Numbered from the stretch's first letter, positions 23,228-35,700 are shown. The stretch: 64,000 nucleotides of DNA from Liquidambar formosana (GCA_039720395.1 CM077828.1:23974717-24038716); one strand, 5' to 3'. Numbers and translations are program-made. The notes: generated by a model from the letters alone, not told the origin.

Positions 23228-24497
23228 TTTTTTTTTTTTATAAATTAATGAACCTCAAGCATCATTAGATCCTCGATCTAGCATCCCAACTAAGTTGGCA
23301 CCCTAGAAGACCATCAATCATATGCTCGAGACCCAAATATATTAATTGAATAAAAGAAAAGAAAAGTTACAAGAAGAAGAAGGAAAACCTGGTCGTGGTG
23401 ACTCATAGAACGTCACGATCCAATTCACAACCAAAATAAATTAAAGCCTAAACCTATAATTAGAAAGGTTATACATGTCATGGGAAACCAAAGGAAGCAC
23501 CTCAGCCGGAGCAGTCCACCACCACTTCATCCCAAAATGTTGCAAACCAAGATTTACTACTCTATCTGCTGGAGAATTACCTTCTCGAAAAAAATGAAAA
23601 CAATGAAAATCCATAGACTTTAGATAGAGTTTGCAATTGTTCCAACGAGACCTTAATTTCCAAGGAGGAAAATATGAAGAATCCAGCAAACATTGAACAA
23701 CTGACTGAGAATCACATTCTAGCCATAACTTTTTCGGCTCATTTCCCTAATTGGTAAGATTTTTAAACTTTATTCTGACTATGGTGTGATTTTGAACTTA
23801 ATTCCCAGATAGCTATAAATCGTGGTTAGCAACCACGATTTTATTAAAATCGTGGTTGCTAGCCACGATTTTAATTTGGGTATACGGCTCCCTGTTTTGT
23901 CGATCGTATTGGTATAAAAATTTATATACGGAAAAATCGTGGTTGGTAACCACGATTTCAATCCAAAATAAAAGTAGATTTTTTTTGTCTCAACTCTCAC
24001 CCTCCGTTAGAAACCCACATCCCTTTCCAACTCTCACCCTCTCCCGTCAGAAACCCACACCCCTTTTTGCCATTCCTCTCTCTCTCTTCTCGTCAGAAAC
24101 CCACACCCCTTTCAGATTTGGAAGATGGGTTTGGTGAATCAAGAGCTTGGCAGTGTGCGAGGGACGGCGACCAAAACCCAAAACTGAAGCAACCCATTCA
24201 CGATAACTTCTCCGCTGTCGACAAATTCCATGGATGGGTGAGATGGGTTTGGCTGGATAGCCATGGCTGCCGGCGTCCAGACTTTATGTTTTTGAAGTAG
24301 ATCCTAATGAGTTCCTAATATATATGTGTGTGTGTGTGTATTGTATATATATATATATTGGGTTAGTGGGTTTTTTAAATTGATATTCCTTAATTTCTGA
24401 AGTAGATCCTGATGGGTTCTGGTTTAGTTGGGTTTTGAATTGATAATTCTAGATTTTACGTCAGATTACCTACCCTCTCCCTTCTTCTTCTTCTATG

Positions 24498-24537
<40 letters not shown>

Positions 24538-27050
24538 AAAAAAGAAAGAAAGAAAGAAAGAGAGCTGTCAGCAAATTCCATGGATGGGTGAGATGGGTTT
24601 GGTTGGATCAACAGCCATGGCTGCCGGAGATGAACCTACCCTCTACCTTCTCCCTTCTTCTTCTTCAATGTTTTTTATTTTTATTTTTTTTTTAAAAAAG
24701 GCTGAATTTAGAAAAAGGAAAAAAAAGAGAAGAGAGCCGTCGGCAAATTCCTTGTATGGGTGAGATGGGTTTGGCTGGATCAACAGCCATGGCTGCTCTT
24801 CTTCTATGTTTTTTTTCTTTTTTAAAAAAAAAAAAAAATTGCTGCCTTCTCCCTCAGATCTGCTATGGTTTGAGTTGGTCGTTCCTTAGATCTGCCATGG
24901 TTGAGACGGATATGCCTGAAGGTAGAGTGGCTGTGTTTGTGAGATTAACGCCGTCAGCGTTAACTCAGCCAAGTTTTCCCCTTAAACGGCTGCATTTTAG
25001 GACGTTGTGGACCACAGTCGTCCATTGACCCCAAACCACTACGAATGGATTAAAGTCAAATAATGCCACACCATGTGCCGTGAAGTGTAGTGTGAATGTG
25101 AACAAAAGAAAGTCGTGGTTGCTAACCACGATTCTTGCTGAAATCGTGTTTAGCACCCACGATTTTAGCGTATAAATTTTTTATACTAATACGAGTGTTA
25201 AAAAGACGGATTTGTATACCCCCTAAAATCGTGGTTGCTAACCACGATTTATCGCTGTCTGGGAATTATGTTCAAAATTACACCAAAATTGGAATAAAGT
25301 TTAAAAATCTTACCATTTGGGGAAAAGAGCCTAACTTTTTCCAACCTAGTGACCAAGCTTTCTCAATACCAATAATGACAGATAACAATTCCACGTAAAA
25401 GGCAGTTTGTACACCAATGTTAAAAGCAAAAGCACCCTTAACAAATCCTCTATGATTCCGGAAAACACCCCTCGCAGCAACTGGGCCCGGATTACCTTTA
25501 GCAAGACCGTCTATATTAAGCTTGATCCACGATGGAAGAGGACACTGCCAAGCAACAGATACAAAGGAGCTTTCCTTGGGATCCCACGAACACCAAAAGA
25601 ATGAAGAATCTGTAAATCTGATATAGAATTACTCATATGACTAGCACTCAACCTGTTAACATAAAAAAGCAGGGATTGAATATGAAGGCAAATTTGTTGA
25701 ACATTAGGCTGCTTATCTTCAAAACGAAATACATTCCTAGTAGCCCAAATATCATAGAAAATATGCATTGAGGCGACCAACCATAAGTTGTAGACTTGAG
25801 AACTCAATTTCGTGCTAGTCAAAAAATTTCAAAAATCCATAATCAAGCTAGCATTAACAGAAGTGGAAATTATAAATGCAGAAAATAACCAAAGCCATAA
25901 AGCTTTAGCAAAATCGCACGAAACAAAAAGATGGAAACTAGATTCCTCTAAACCATCCTGAAAATAAAGACTGCATTTGGAAGCCATACAAATGCCACGC
26001 TTTTGTAATTGATCATCAGTAGGGATACGGTTGCATAACACCCTCCACATAAAAGTAGAGACTTTAGGGGGAATAAAATTATGCCAGAGATTCACAGCCC
26101 ATGTTACTTGAGAACGTTTAGGCCTAGCATGATTATAAGCCTCCGAAAATGTAAGATGCCCAAATCTGGAAGAAGTCCAAATAAGAGAATAAATAACTTC
26201 ATCTATAGGGAGAATAATTTGGAGAATATCCTCGACAAGAACAGGAAAAGCTGCAATAAAAGGAGAAGGAAGACGCCAAGCCTGATTAACAATAAAATCC
26301 TTGACTGGGCAAGATAAAATATTAGCATAAATTGCCGGAACATGCAATTGCTCAATGATAGAACTACCCAACTTGTTAGAATGCCAAAAATCAACTTCAG
26401 CACCTGATCCAATCACCCATTGACAATTGAAGCACAACTCTGAGAAAACAGCCTTAATGCTAGGCCAAAGAGAGGAAATCCTATACCTGCTATGACTAAA
26501 AGTAACATTCAATTGAAAATGAGTTTTAAGGAAGGAGCTCCACTGAGACTTTTTTATCAAAATATCCCAACACATTTTAAATAAACCAGCTCTATTCAAG
26601 GCTTTCAAATGCCCCCCTTCATCAATAGGAGAGCAAAGTTGAGACCAAGACACAGTCACCAATTTCCGAGATGAAATAGAGCCTGTTCAAATAAAATTTC
26701 TAACCCAAGTCTCTAGCTGCTTAAGCAACGAAGAAGGCCACACATAGATAGAAAATGTATGAAGCAGCATTGGATAAACTACAGATTTAACTAATTGCAC
26801 CCTACCTGCCATAGATAGTAACTTCCCAATCCAACTCTCCAACTTAGATTTAATTCTATCAACAATAGGCTGAAAGTGACTAATCTTGGGTCTACCACAA
26901 AAGATAGGAGCCCCCAAGTAAATAAATGGAAGTGAACCTTCAGAAATTCCCAAGATAGAGCTGATAACATTCTTTCTATGAGCAGCACTATGACCAATGT
27001 AAAATCTGCATTTAGCTCTATTAATCTTTTGCCCTGAGGCCTGCCCATAC
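23228..27050 (-). mobile_element. L1-type LINE, 5' truncated, with RNase H domain
   Basis: Flanked by the 8-bp direct repeat aggattag (23220-23227 and 27051-27058). The minus strand ends in a poly-A tract. The minus-strand order is the end of the reverse transcriptase (ASGQKINRAKCRF, LPFIYLGAPIF, MAGRVQLVKSVV; about 27050-26690), the zinc-binding RT-associated domain (LWHNFIPPKVSTFMWRVLCN; 26662-25829), a linker, and a C-terminal RNase H (LNIDGLAKGNPGP, VELL, ECDSQ, SPADR; 25560-23441). RNase H is split by a nested MULE at 23736-25331. Frames are broken in several places. This retroelement normally copies itself by target-primed reverse transcription; this copy cannot. Confidence 0.88.
23736..25331. 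mobile_element. Non-autonomous MULE inside the LINE
   Basis: A 10-bp target duplication, taactttttc, flanks it (23726-23735 and 25332-25341). Inverted ends of about 110 bp begin ggctcatttccc on the left and the complement of ggggaaaagagcc on the right. The interior has no transposase. It has several copies of the palindrome aatcgtggttagcaaccacg, and three or four direct repeats of a ~175-bp unit containing attccatggatgggtgagat and agccatggctgccgg separated by T/A runs (24221, 24572, 24745). Short frames here are repeat-derived and are not called. Confidence 0.85.
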
Positions 27051-27206
27051 AGGATTAGCCAAGAGAATCAAGATGGCTAGCTATATTTGGAAAGCTTCAA
27101 AGGTTCTAGCTATTTTAGAGAGTTATATAGCTAACCTTTTAGAGATGGTGCTACTCTCTACTTTAACTAAAAAGTTAAAATAGCTAGTCTCTTGGAGATG
27201 CTCTAA

Positions 27207-27520
27207 TGGGAAAGTTATAGTGTGAGCTAAAGTTATAAATAACTTTTAATTTTAAAAGGCTTTCTCTAATGGGAAAACTAAATGGTGAGATAAAATAGGT
27301 CAGGGCTAAACTAAAAGCCAAATTTGGCACCCAATTTAGCTATGAACTATTTGGTCATGTGAGGAATGGTAGTTGAAAAGAGGGTAAACTAGGCGAGCTA
27401 AAAAATAGCTTTTACTGCATTAGAGAATAGCCACTTTACTACAAAAAGCTATTTTTACACTTTTTAACCTAAAAATAGCTTTTAGCTCATCAAAATAGCT
27501 CTCTTGGGTTGGAAATGTTC
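27207..27520. other. AT-rich remnant of older MITE-like sequence
   Basis: Repeated agctattttt/aaaatagct words in both orientations suggest decayed foldback elements. No gene. Confidence 0.4.
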
Positions 27521-27523
27521 TTA

Positions 27524-27899
27524 GAGTATCTCCAAGGGTACTAGCTATTTTTCTGGTACTTTAGCTAGCAAAATGCCATTTTTTTAAAATAGCTAACTAG
27601 CTATCCAAGTGAGTACTCAAAGAGTACTAGTTATTTTTTAGCTATTTCAAATTTTTATTAATAATCTTTATTTTTTTAATCATTTGGTGGAGAGATAAAA
27701 AAAGAATGATGCATATAGAGAGGATAAGTGTCATTTTTTTAAAACTAAAAATAGTTTAGCTAGCGAACATTCGCTAGCTAAATGTAGCTAGACGAAATAA
27801 TGATAGCTAAAATAACTAGCCCTTTGGAGAAGAAAAAAAGTGATTTACCTACCTAAAATAGCTAAGGGGGTTGGATAGTTAGCCCCATTGGAGATGCTC
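27524..27899. mobile_element. Tourist-like MITE, complete
   Basis: TTA target duplications at 27521-27523 and 27900-27902. Inverted ends gagtatctccaagggtacta and the complement of ccccattggagatgctc. 376 bp, rich in tagctatttt. Same superfamily as 23116-27203 and 60962-61535. Confidence 0.8.
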
Positions 27900-27902
27900 T
27901 TA

Positions 27903-27950
27903 GAGAGCAAAATGGGTTACATTAGAAAACCCTCAAAAACAGAAATAAAA

Positions 27951-27983
<33 letters not shown>

Positions 27984-28736
27984 GACCTTTCTAGATAATT
28001 TCTCCTTTTCTTTTCAAAGAAAGAAAAGAGAAGAAAAACTTATATATATATATATATATATCTATATTTTTTCCCCAATAGAAAAACCCTTTTGGTCAAA
28101 TTTTGAATTCATATAAGTCTTCACAACTCATACATATCAGGTAAGAATAAAACCCATAAAAATTATGAAAATTTTGTTGAAGTAATCCTAAAGAATTAGG
28201 GGGAATTTTACATTCATTGGATTACGGGAAAATAATTACAGTTCAGTGCAAAATTTTACTAATGTCTTAGTCAATGACTAATAACTTAACTAACAATGGC
28301 TACCAACTGTAATTATATTCTTGTAGGCCGTCATGGTATGATGGTTAATTTCTTCCTGTAGAAACAATATTCACATGTCCCCTCTTTTTGGTTCTTAAAA
28401 AATGAGTGAATTAAGGATGGGAGATTCTTTTTTATCCTTTTATTTTTATTTTTTTTTGTGTGGCTATGAGAAGGAAAGGAAATAAAAGCCACGAAGAATT
28501 TGAGATGATCAGATATGATCGAAGAGATCCATAAATGAAATTTACAATTTTTTTTTTAGGTACAAATATTTCTAGAAACAACCAGACTATCATCAAATAA
28601 TGGAGTTAGATTTCATATCAAAACGCTAGAGAATTTTTGCACCCAAAAAAAAAAAAAAAAAAAAACACACTAGAGAATTTGACGGTCCACAATTGACCAA
28701 ATTGAACATGTCATTCCAATGATTTTTGTTCCATTG
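27903..28736. other. Intergenic downstream of MYB copy B
   Basis: Poly-T (27957-27983), (TA)n and A runs. 28200-28345 holds a degenerate foldback with paired cagt...taattac words, related to 21160-21290. The former C-terminal codons of MYB copy B lie at 28675-28736. Confidence 0.5.
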
Positions 28737-29922
28737 CTACAAACCATGCCACAGGCCCATGGACGCATTCCGTTCTTCATGAACATCAGGGTTATTATTG
28801 TAAAGGAAATTTGTGAACCCATCGTAAAAATTAGCTTCTCCAGCATCAAACACAATGTCCATGTCTTGGTGGTGCAAGCCACATGCTTCCACAATTTCTC
28901 CTCCAAACGACCCTAAAAATCCCGTAAAATCGGATAATCCAACTGTTGGCATTGCAAATGCATTATCCAAACTCGACATAAAAGTTGGAGACTCAACCAT
29001 ACAACTAATGTCAACAGTATTAACAACACCATTTCTGTCACCATCACTACCACCACGACCGTTACCTTGGGTGGACTCTGACCAAATACCTTGCCACACT
29101 TTTAGTATATCAAGACAAGGTGGTAGAATGTCAACACTATTAACAAGGCCGTCACCAGTAGCACCACCAGTAGCACCACCACCGACACCATCGTCACCTT
29201 TTGTGGAGCATGACCAAATATCTTGCCAAACTTTTAATATGTCAAGGCAACGTGGTGGTGTAGTTGTAGTAGCCATTTTTGTGAGTAGCTGAGAACCTGA
29301 TGAGCCAGGCTGAGGTTGGCCCAACTTCAACTCTCTGACCAGCCTTGCTTCAGCTTCGAGGCGAGTGCTCTCCCACTGGGCCATGTGGCTGAGTTTCGAT
29401 GCATTCTTGGGATCCTTGCCGGCTGAGCCAAGGATGGCACTCTTGGGCTTGTGAGTCACTGGGTCTACACCCATCTTGGCTAACCTTTTCTTGAGATGTG
29501 TGTTCCAGTAATTCTTGATCTCATTGTCTGTTCTCTTAGGTAAGAGGGTAGCTATGGTTGACCACCTAAGATAGAAAGAGGTACCATGATATAGTAAATA
29601 AAACAAACGCCAAACTGGGACCTTAAAAACAGACTTTCATGGCACAATCAAAAACCCAACAAGACAGACTTTTGATTTTAATTAATTACTCATGTTTAGG
29701 ACAAATTTCAAGATTTTTAGCGATTAAAGCCAGCTACCCATTTTGTACACATATGAAGTTCTTCTAGATTCTACCCAAGTTTCTTTTACTTTTTTATTTT
29801 TAGAAAAAGCTAGCCAAAAATATAATGTGGAGGCTAGGTTAATTGGGTCTAGGACAAGAAAAATAGTCAAATTTTGAAGATCTCAACTTAATCGTTAGCC
29901 ATGCCAAATAATTATATACGAT

Positions 29923-29955
<33 letters not shown>

Positions 29956-30695
29956 AGAAGAAGAAGAAGAAGACGAAGAAGAAGAAGAAGAAGAAGAGAG
30001 ATACATTATACGGAGGAGTACGTATATATCTTCTTAGGGCTAAAGCCTTTGCATTATATTTTCTTTTCTTTAGTTCTTTTATTTTATATAAACATATTCC
30101 TTTGGGAAGGGGTGCAGTGCCTGGCAAACACTTGTAGGATCGGACTGTGCAAACGCATGTAGCTAAATGAAAGTGTGTGAATTAGCAAAAAAAAAAAGGT
30201 TATTAATTCACGGAAGGGTGTAGATTAATTAGCAAAAAAAAGTGTGCCATCCTCGGATATAGATTCAAAAACGTTTCATCATTGCCTGTTTCCTAGAAGA
30301 GCGTGAAGTTGAATCATGGTTTGTTCTTCCTGTAAACTGAATTTCCCTCTCTTAATATCAGGTCTCAGATAGTTAGTCCATCTCAGTCTGCAGCTCTTCC
30401 CACATCTTTTGAGACCTATACACAATAAAACCAAAAACCCAAATAACATAAGATGACAATTATCACCCCATTTTTTTGGAAAACTAGCAGTGCAACATTT
30501 TTTTTTTTGGTGTCTAGCTTGAAGATTATGGAAAAGTAGACTAAAAAGTAAGAGGAATTCACCAGCTTTCTGGGGCAACGAACGCCAGCTTTCATGACCA
30601 TGTTCTTGAATGTAAGCTACGAGCTTTCGGTCTTCTTCAGGTGTCCATGGGCCTCTCTTCAAGCTAGCAGGGTCGCAGCACGGAGACCTTCCCAT
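28737..30695 (-). CDS. R2R3-MYB, MIXTA-like (subgroup 9), copy B
   Basis: Exons 30563-30695 (133 nt), 30286-30415 (130 nt) and 28737-29565 (829 nt), 363 residues. R2 starts [21 protein letters not shown]3 is complete ([20 protein letters not shown] through [14 protein letters not shown]), and the subgroup 9 motif [15 protein letters not shown] follows. It is the best-preserved DNA-binding domain of the array. The tail contains two copies of a [12 protein letters not shown] motif about 50 residues apart, an internal duplication absent from A and C. The stop at 28737-28739 is in frame with further coding-like sequence (NKNHWNDMFNLVNCG), which is where copy C continues to its SPVF end, so the tail has lost about 20 residues. 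Intron 2 starts with GC (AACAG|GCAATG), not GT. Likely an epidermal differentiation regulator, if expressed. Confidence 0.9.
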
Positions 30696-30883
30696 TTTGG
30701 TATTGTCCTTTGAAGATGAGATAGGATATGTACTACAGGCTAGGTGAGGTGAATAATTAAGTGGGAAGCAATGGTACTGAGAAAATGGAGAATGACTTAA
30801 AAGAGAGGAAGCACAGGAACAAAAAAGGTTGGGGGGGGAAGTGGAGAGGCTGAAAGATGTGAGAAATGGGCAATGATCAGAAC

Positions 30884-30925
30884 TATTTATGGTATGAAGA
30901 AAATAGATGTCATTTAATTGTGTGA
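30884..30925 (-). promoter_or_regulatory. Core promoter of MYB copy B
   Basis: Complement of ctatttatgg gives the TATA-like box about 190 bp upstream of the ATG. It is followed upstream by gatgtcatttaattgtgtga, as in copy A. Confidence 0.65.
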
Positions 30926-31104
30926 ATTTATATGATGAATGAATCTCTTTTTCCACCGTTGGAGATGGAGCTAATGCATGGGTATGGGACAGAGAGAAAT
31001 ATGTGGTGAGGCACTATAATTGAGTGGCTGTTGTGCATGTGTCCACCATTTAATGGGGCAATTTAGACCTTATGCAGAGTACTAGCCACCATGATAAAAG
31101 CTTC

Positions 31105-31137
<33 letters not shown>

Positions 31138-31247
31138 TAAAATTTTATTGTTATCTTGTTAAAAAGATTAAGGTTAGGTTGGTCATGCAGGTCTTGTTAT
31201 ACAATCGCTAGTTGCTTAATTGCAAGTCTAATCTCCTCTAACTGGTT

Positions 31248-31321
<74 letters not shown>

Positions 31322-31323
<2 letters not shown>

Positions 31324-31712
31324 GGAGAGTTCTGTTGACACCCGGTGTAAAGCTTTTTACACTTACACCCCTCAATATTTTTTTATAGAAATCATATTTC
31401 ATCAATCCAACCGTTAGATTATATATTATTGTCATGCACATCATCTATGTCAAATTTCAAGTTAATCGAAGGTTAGGAGTTATGTCATCCATAAAGTATT
31501 CGAAATTAAAGTTTTATTTATTAAAACAAATGTAAGTTTACGGATCAAATACTTCCCAATATCCGATTAACTTGAAATTTGGCATGCATGATATCCATGA
31601 TAGGAATATGTAATTTAACGGTTGGATCGGTAAAATATGATTTCTATAGAAAGATGTTGGTGGATGTAAGTGTAAAAAGTTTTATAGCAGATGTCAACAG
31701 AATCCTCTTATA
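31322..31712. mobile_element. Palindromic MITE between CT/TA and TA arrays
   Basis: Left end ggagagttctgttgacaccc and right end gatgtcaacagaatcctc are inverted. The matching continues through tttttacacttacaccc / ggatgtaagtgtaaaaag and tttctatagaa-type segments to nearly half of the element. A (CT)n(TA)n array lies on the left and a TA array on the right. Confidence 0.7.
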
Positions 31713-31727
31713 TATATATATATATAT

Positions 31728-31888
31728 GATAGTGGTCAAGTGAAGACGTGTTACACCTGTATTGAGTGTTGTACTCTATGCATTGGTAGGTTAGAAGGTA
31801 CATTGGACCAATGCACAGAGTATAACCCGGCCTAAATGAATGGTGCTGCTATAATTTCAGCACGTGTTGACTTGAGCAAGAATATATA
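31728..31888. mobile_element. TA-associated MITE, copy 3 (diverged)
   Basis: Shares tgttgtactctatgcattgg and the ttcagcacgtgttgact end with the 18109 copy. TA arrays on both sides. Confidence 0.55.
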
Positions 31889-33700
31889 TATATATATATG
31901 CACATGATTTTAGTTATCACCAAAAACAGAGAAGAAGAAGAAGACTCGGTACTCGACATTTTAAGTGAATTAGTTATTATAGTAATTGTGGAAACACAGT
32001 TTTATTGGTGATTGAACTGTACTAGGTTAAATGATAAGTCTTTGCTCAAATTTTGGGGAATTTGTTCTAGAATATAAATGGCAGAAGGAGGTGTAAAAAG
32101 GTTGTATAATTGAATTGATTAACTTTGAGGGGTGGACGGAGTAGTCCTAGAACTTATTACCAAGTACAAGCTCTTGGATTCGATCAAATCTCATTATCAC
32201 TTCCCTTAAGGCCCCATACACCCCTATGAACTTACGTCATGTACCTATGAACTAATGTCTTGTACCTGTAGGATGAAAGGATATATTAGAAGTGTTCAGG
32301 GGTGCGTAAGCTACTCAGAACATCTTGATATAAATATATATTAAAAAAAAAATGTGTGTAATTGAATCGATTTCTATTGTAAGGTTCGAATCGATATAAA
32401 CAATGGTATTATTATAATAATATAATATAAATAATACAATAAAATAATAAAATTATATGATTATTATTAGTATTATTATTATTGTTTGTCATATTGCGGG
32501 AAGTTATGAGAAGTTGCAGGCAGTTCTGCATATACAGAAAACTAGTTATGAGGACACTGACGCTGCCAGGATGGAGTATTATATATTGGTCGTTAGGTAT
32601 TCATTTTGTAGGAGTAATATTTTAAATATGGGAGTGGCCGGATATTCATTTTTGTAATATTATTCTTCAGTATCCATGGAGTACGTATTCTTGTATACTC
32701 TCTTCAATTAATCACTCAAAATCTAGCTCTTCTCCATCTTCTAAAAAATGTTGAGAGAGAGAGAGAGTACATTCTATATTGTTGGTCGATTCAAAGACAA
32801 ATTGGTTCTTTTTGGAAAACATAATTTGTATAAAAATAATGATGAATATAATAATGGTATTGATTTATAAAATGATACTGCTTTCATTTATTATCTCATG
32901 CACGGGGAACCCCGACCTTTTTTTTTCCCCTCTTTCCGAGGGGTTTGAATATTTGAACTTTAGATCTTTCCCTCATTTTATTTTATTTCGTTTTATTTTT
33001 ATTGATAAGTAGAAGTATTTCAAGTTTTACTCTCGTCAAGGTTTTAGTTTAAAATAATCCCCTAATAGCTCATGTAAAATGCCATATACCCTCATAAGTA
33101 AGGATACCTATAAGAAGTTGAAATGATCACCTAAGGAACACACCTAAAGCCATTCACATATCATGGGGCATTTTTGTGATGAATAATGAGGAAATGAACA
33201 TTATTAAATTAAACTCACACCAAGCTTCAGCTCAATAAGTAAATCAAGTTACCAAAATGTTAGTTTGATGGGGTTACTTTTAAGGCATTCAATCTCCATA
33301 TTTTTTGGGACAAATCCCCCCCCCCACCCTTTTCTCTCTCTCTAGCTCTCTCTCTTCTTTTCTTGGTGTATTAAAGAGTAGCCATAATATTCACAATAAT
33401 TAGAGATTTCCAAGTTTGGTGTGCCCTCTTCCTATTTAATCATTGGGACTAGTAGTGTTTGGTGTGAAGAGTTAGTTTCCTTCACTAATGAATCACTTTG
33501 CCATAATTTCAATATGATCCCATTCTCATTAACTATGAAATCCATGCATTTGCTTTTGGGACAGTTGGCTGGGATTCCCTCTCATTACTCCATCTGAGTG
33601 CAATTAACAATTTTTTTTTTTTTTTCAGTATCTGTAGCCTAAAGGATATTAAATTCTCATCCAGCATAGATATCTCCTTAAAATGCACGGCAATTTTTGC
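31889..33700. other. Upstream flank of MYB copy B
   Basis: No gene. 32455-32520 (attattattgtttgtcatatt, gagaagttgcag) and 33225-33490 (gtagccataatattcacaat, gtgtttggtgtgaagagtta) are diverged counterparts of the region upstream of copy A at 18720-19720, evidence that flanks were duplicated with the genes. Confidence 0.5.
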
Positions 33701-33912
33701 ATGTGCTATATTTATTTTGAATTACGACTACACGAGAGGAGAATTTCAGTATTTTGAAGAATTAATAAGGAGAAGCCTTTTTCCATACCACAGACGGTTT
33801 TTTGTGATGTGCTATATTTATTTTGAATTACGACTACACGAGAGGAGAATTTCAGTATTTTGAAGAATTAATAAGGAGAAGCCTTTTTCCATACCACAGA
33901 CGGTTTTTTGTT
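33701..33912. repeat. Perfect 106-bp tandem duplication
   Basis: 33701-33806 and 33807-33912 are identical as read. Identity of both units implies a very recent event or an assembly artefact. Confidence 0.9.
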
Positions 33913-33959
33913 TTGTGTGTGTGTGTATGCACGCGCGCAAGGACCACAGAGCCATAGAG

Positions 33960-34680
33960 GTTGGCTTCTCTCTTTCATGTGCAGTTAGGTGTTCATAGAT
34001 ATTTTTCTATTTCTGCATATTGGGATTCTGTTGTTACCATGAGAATGAGTTCTCAGATTTATAATTTGTGGGTGGTTGCTGTTATGCTAGGCTTCTCTTC
34101 CATATGGTTTACTAGAAATAAACTCAGATTTGAAGATATCTAGCCAAATTTAAGGAAGTCAATTTCGCAAATTTGTTCTTTATTGAGAGATATTGGTAAA
34201 CTCAGTTTTGGTCAGATGGAGTAGACCTTTTAGTTCTCCACTCTCTGGGTGTTTCTGCTATTCCAAAAAAGGCTCCTCTTATTTCAGAGGTTTGTTGGCA
34301 CCCTCTACCTCCTATTTGGCTTAAGCTAAATACAGATGGATTGACTAAAGGTAATCTTGGACCTGTAGTTGTAGGTGGTGTTTTTAGGAGTAATCGTCGC
34401 TTTGTGAAAGGTATATTCTCATTTAATATTGGGGTTCAAAGTACTTTATATATTGAACTATTAGCACAGGGTGTTTTTCTTTATTAAAAATAAAAATAAA
34501 AATAAAAATGCTGAACTATTGGCTGTCATTTTGGGCATTGAGCAAGCTTGAGATAAAGGTTGGTTTCAAATTTAGCTTGAAAGTGATTCCCTTTCAGTAT
34601 TCATTGCTTGAGTAATCCTAACTTCATTTCTCGTTGGAGCCTTTGAGTCCGTTGACAGAATTGTAAAACGTACTTAAGGG
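33960..34680 (+). mobile_element. LINE C-terminal fragment (linker and RNase H)
   Basis: The plus strand reads RMSSQIYNLWVVAVMLGFSS, WFTRNKLRFEDI and, after frameshifts, LNTDGLTKGNLGP, SFNIGVQS, IELLA and LESDS. These correspond part by part to the RNase H end of the LINE at 23228-27050 and show a related family. Several stops and frameshifts. A ~50-bp A-rich insertion at about 34468-34515 sits between the two parts of the IELLA/AELLA motif and duplicates gaactatt. Confidence 0.75.
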
Positions 34681-35700
34681 CTTATGTCTTATAATTATCT
34701 AATACTTTAGCTTTTATATATTTATTGGTGCTAATTAATATATATCAATCAAGACTATTGAATGATGAACAAGCCATTCATAAGTACAAATCCTAGTGGC
34801 CTGAGCCTTACCTTACAAGACATAAGATGGATAGGGTACCCATTCCAAATACGAGTATTATTAAAAAGGTTCGTGACTTAAGCCACTAGAGTTAGCCTAG
34901 TGGTGAGGGAATGTGAGATAAATGATATGCTTATGATAGTGTTATAATACTATAAGAATATGGGTATATGTACAGAAATCTCAATAGAAACAAATCGGAT
35001 TTTTGTACTTGAATTACAAGCCCCACGCAATCATGAAATTTGATGATGCATCCACACATCAATGGAAACGGTTACCAGGGTCTTTCCATTAATATCCACA
35101 CTCCAAACACTGTGGCTATGGTGATGGTTGCCGATCAAAAAGACAAAACAGAAACAAGAGGATTGAGAAATATTCTTATAACGTCTGTTTCCAACAGACT
35201 TATATATATGAATATGTCTTTTGTCTATTCCTAACAGACACAACTCTTTAATCCCAATTAACCCATATGAACGCTCCATAGGTTGTGATCGAATCAAAAC
35301 CTGATCCAAATATCAACAGATAGATTAGGGGTTCAAAGCCCTCCAATTATACAAAAAAAGAAAAAAAAAAGGATTGGTGACTCGGAACAAAACCTCCCCG
35401 CATTAAGTAAGGAAGAAATGCCATCTTAAATACAATATCATTTACCCTACTTTCATAGTTAAAGTTGTATTTGCAGGTTGGTAGAAATTTCATTACACAT
35501 GAATTTAATCATAACTGAGATAAAATGACAGTACGGTCTGTCTCTCTGTGTGATATTACATCGAAAAAGAATCGCCCATTAATGAAATTAAATGATGGGT
35601 CTCTCTATCTCTCTCACACTCCCCCTCAGTTCCTCTCTCATCTAATTACTCCACTCCTCTCTCCCTTCTAAAGTCACAACTAATAACCAGAAAACACAGT
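34681..35700. other. Intergenic
   Basis: 34870-34935 (ttaagccactagagttagcc) could be a decayed tRNA-like SINE. 35600-35700 is CT-rich. No gene supported. Confidence 0.4.

Larger units (their letters stand above)
23116..27203. mobile_element. Tourist-like MITE (~260 bp) split by a LINE
   Basis: Begins gagcatctctaattgggcta after taa and ends gtctcttggagatgctc before taa (27204-27206), giving TAA target duplications and GAGCATCTC-type inverted ends as in PIF/Harbinger MITEs. All but about 260 bp of the interval is the nested LINE. Confidence 0.7.
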
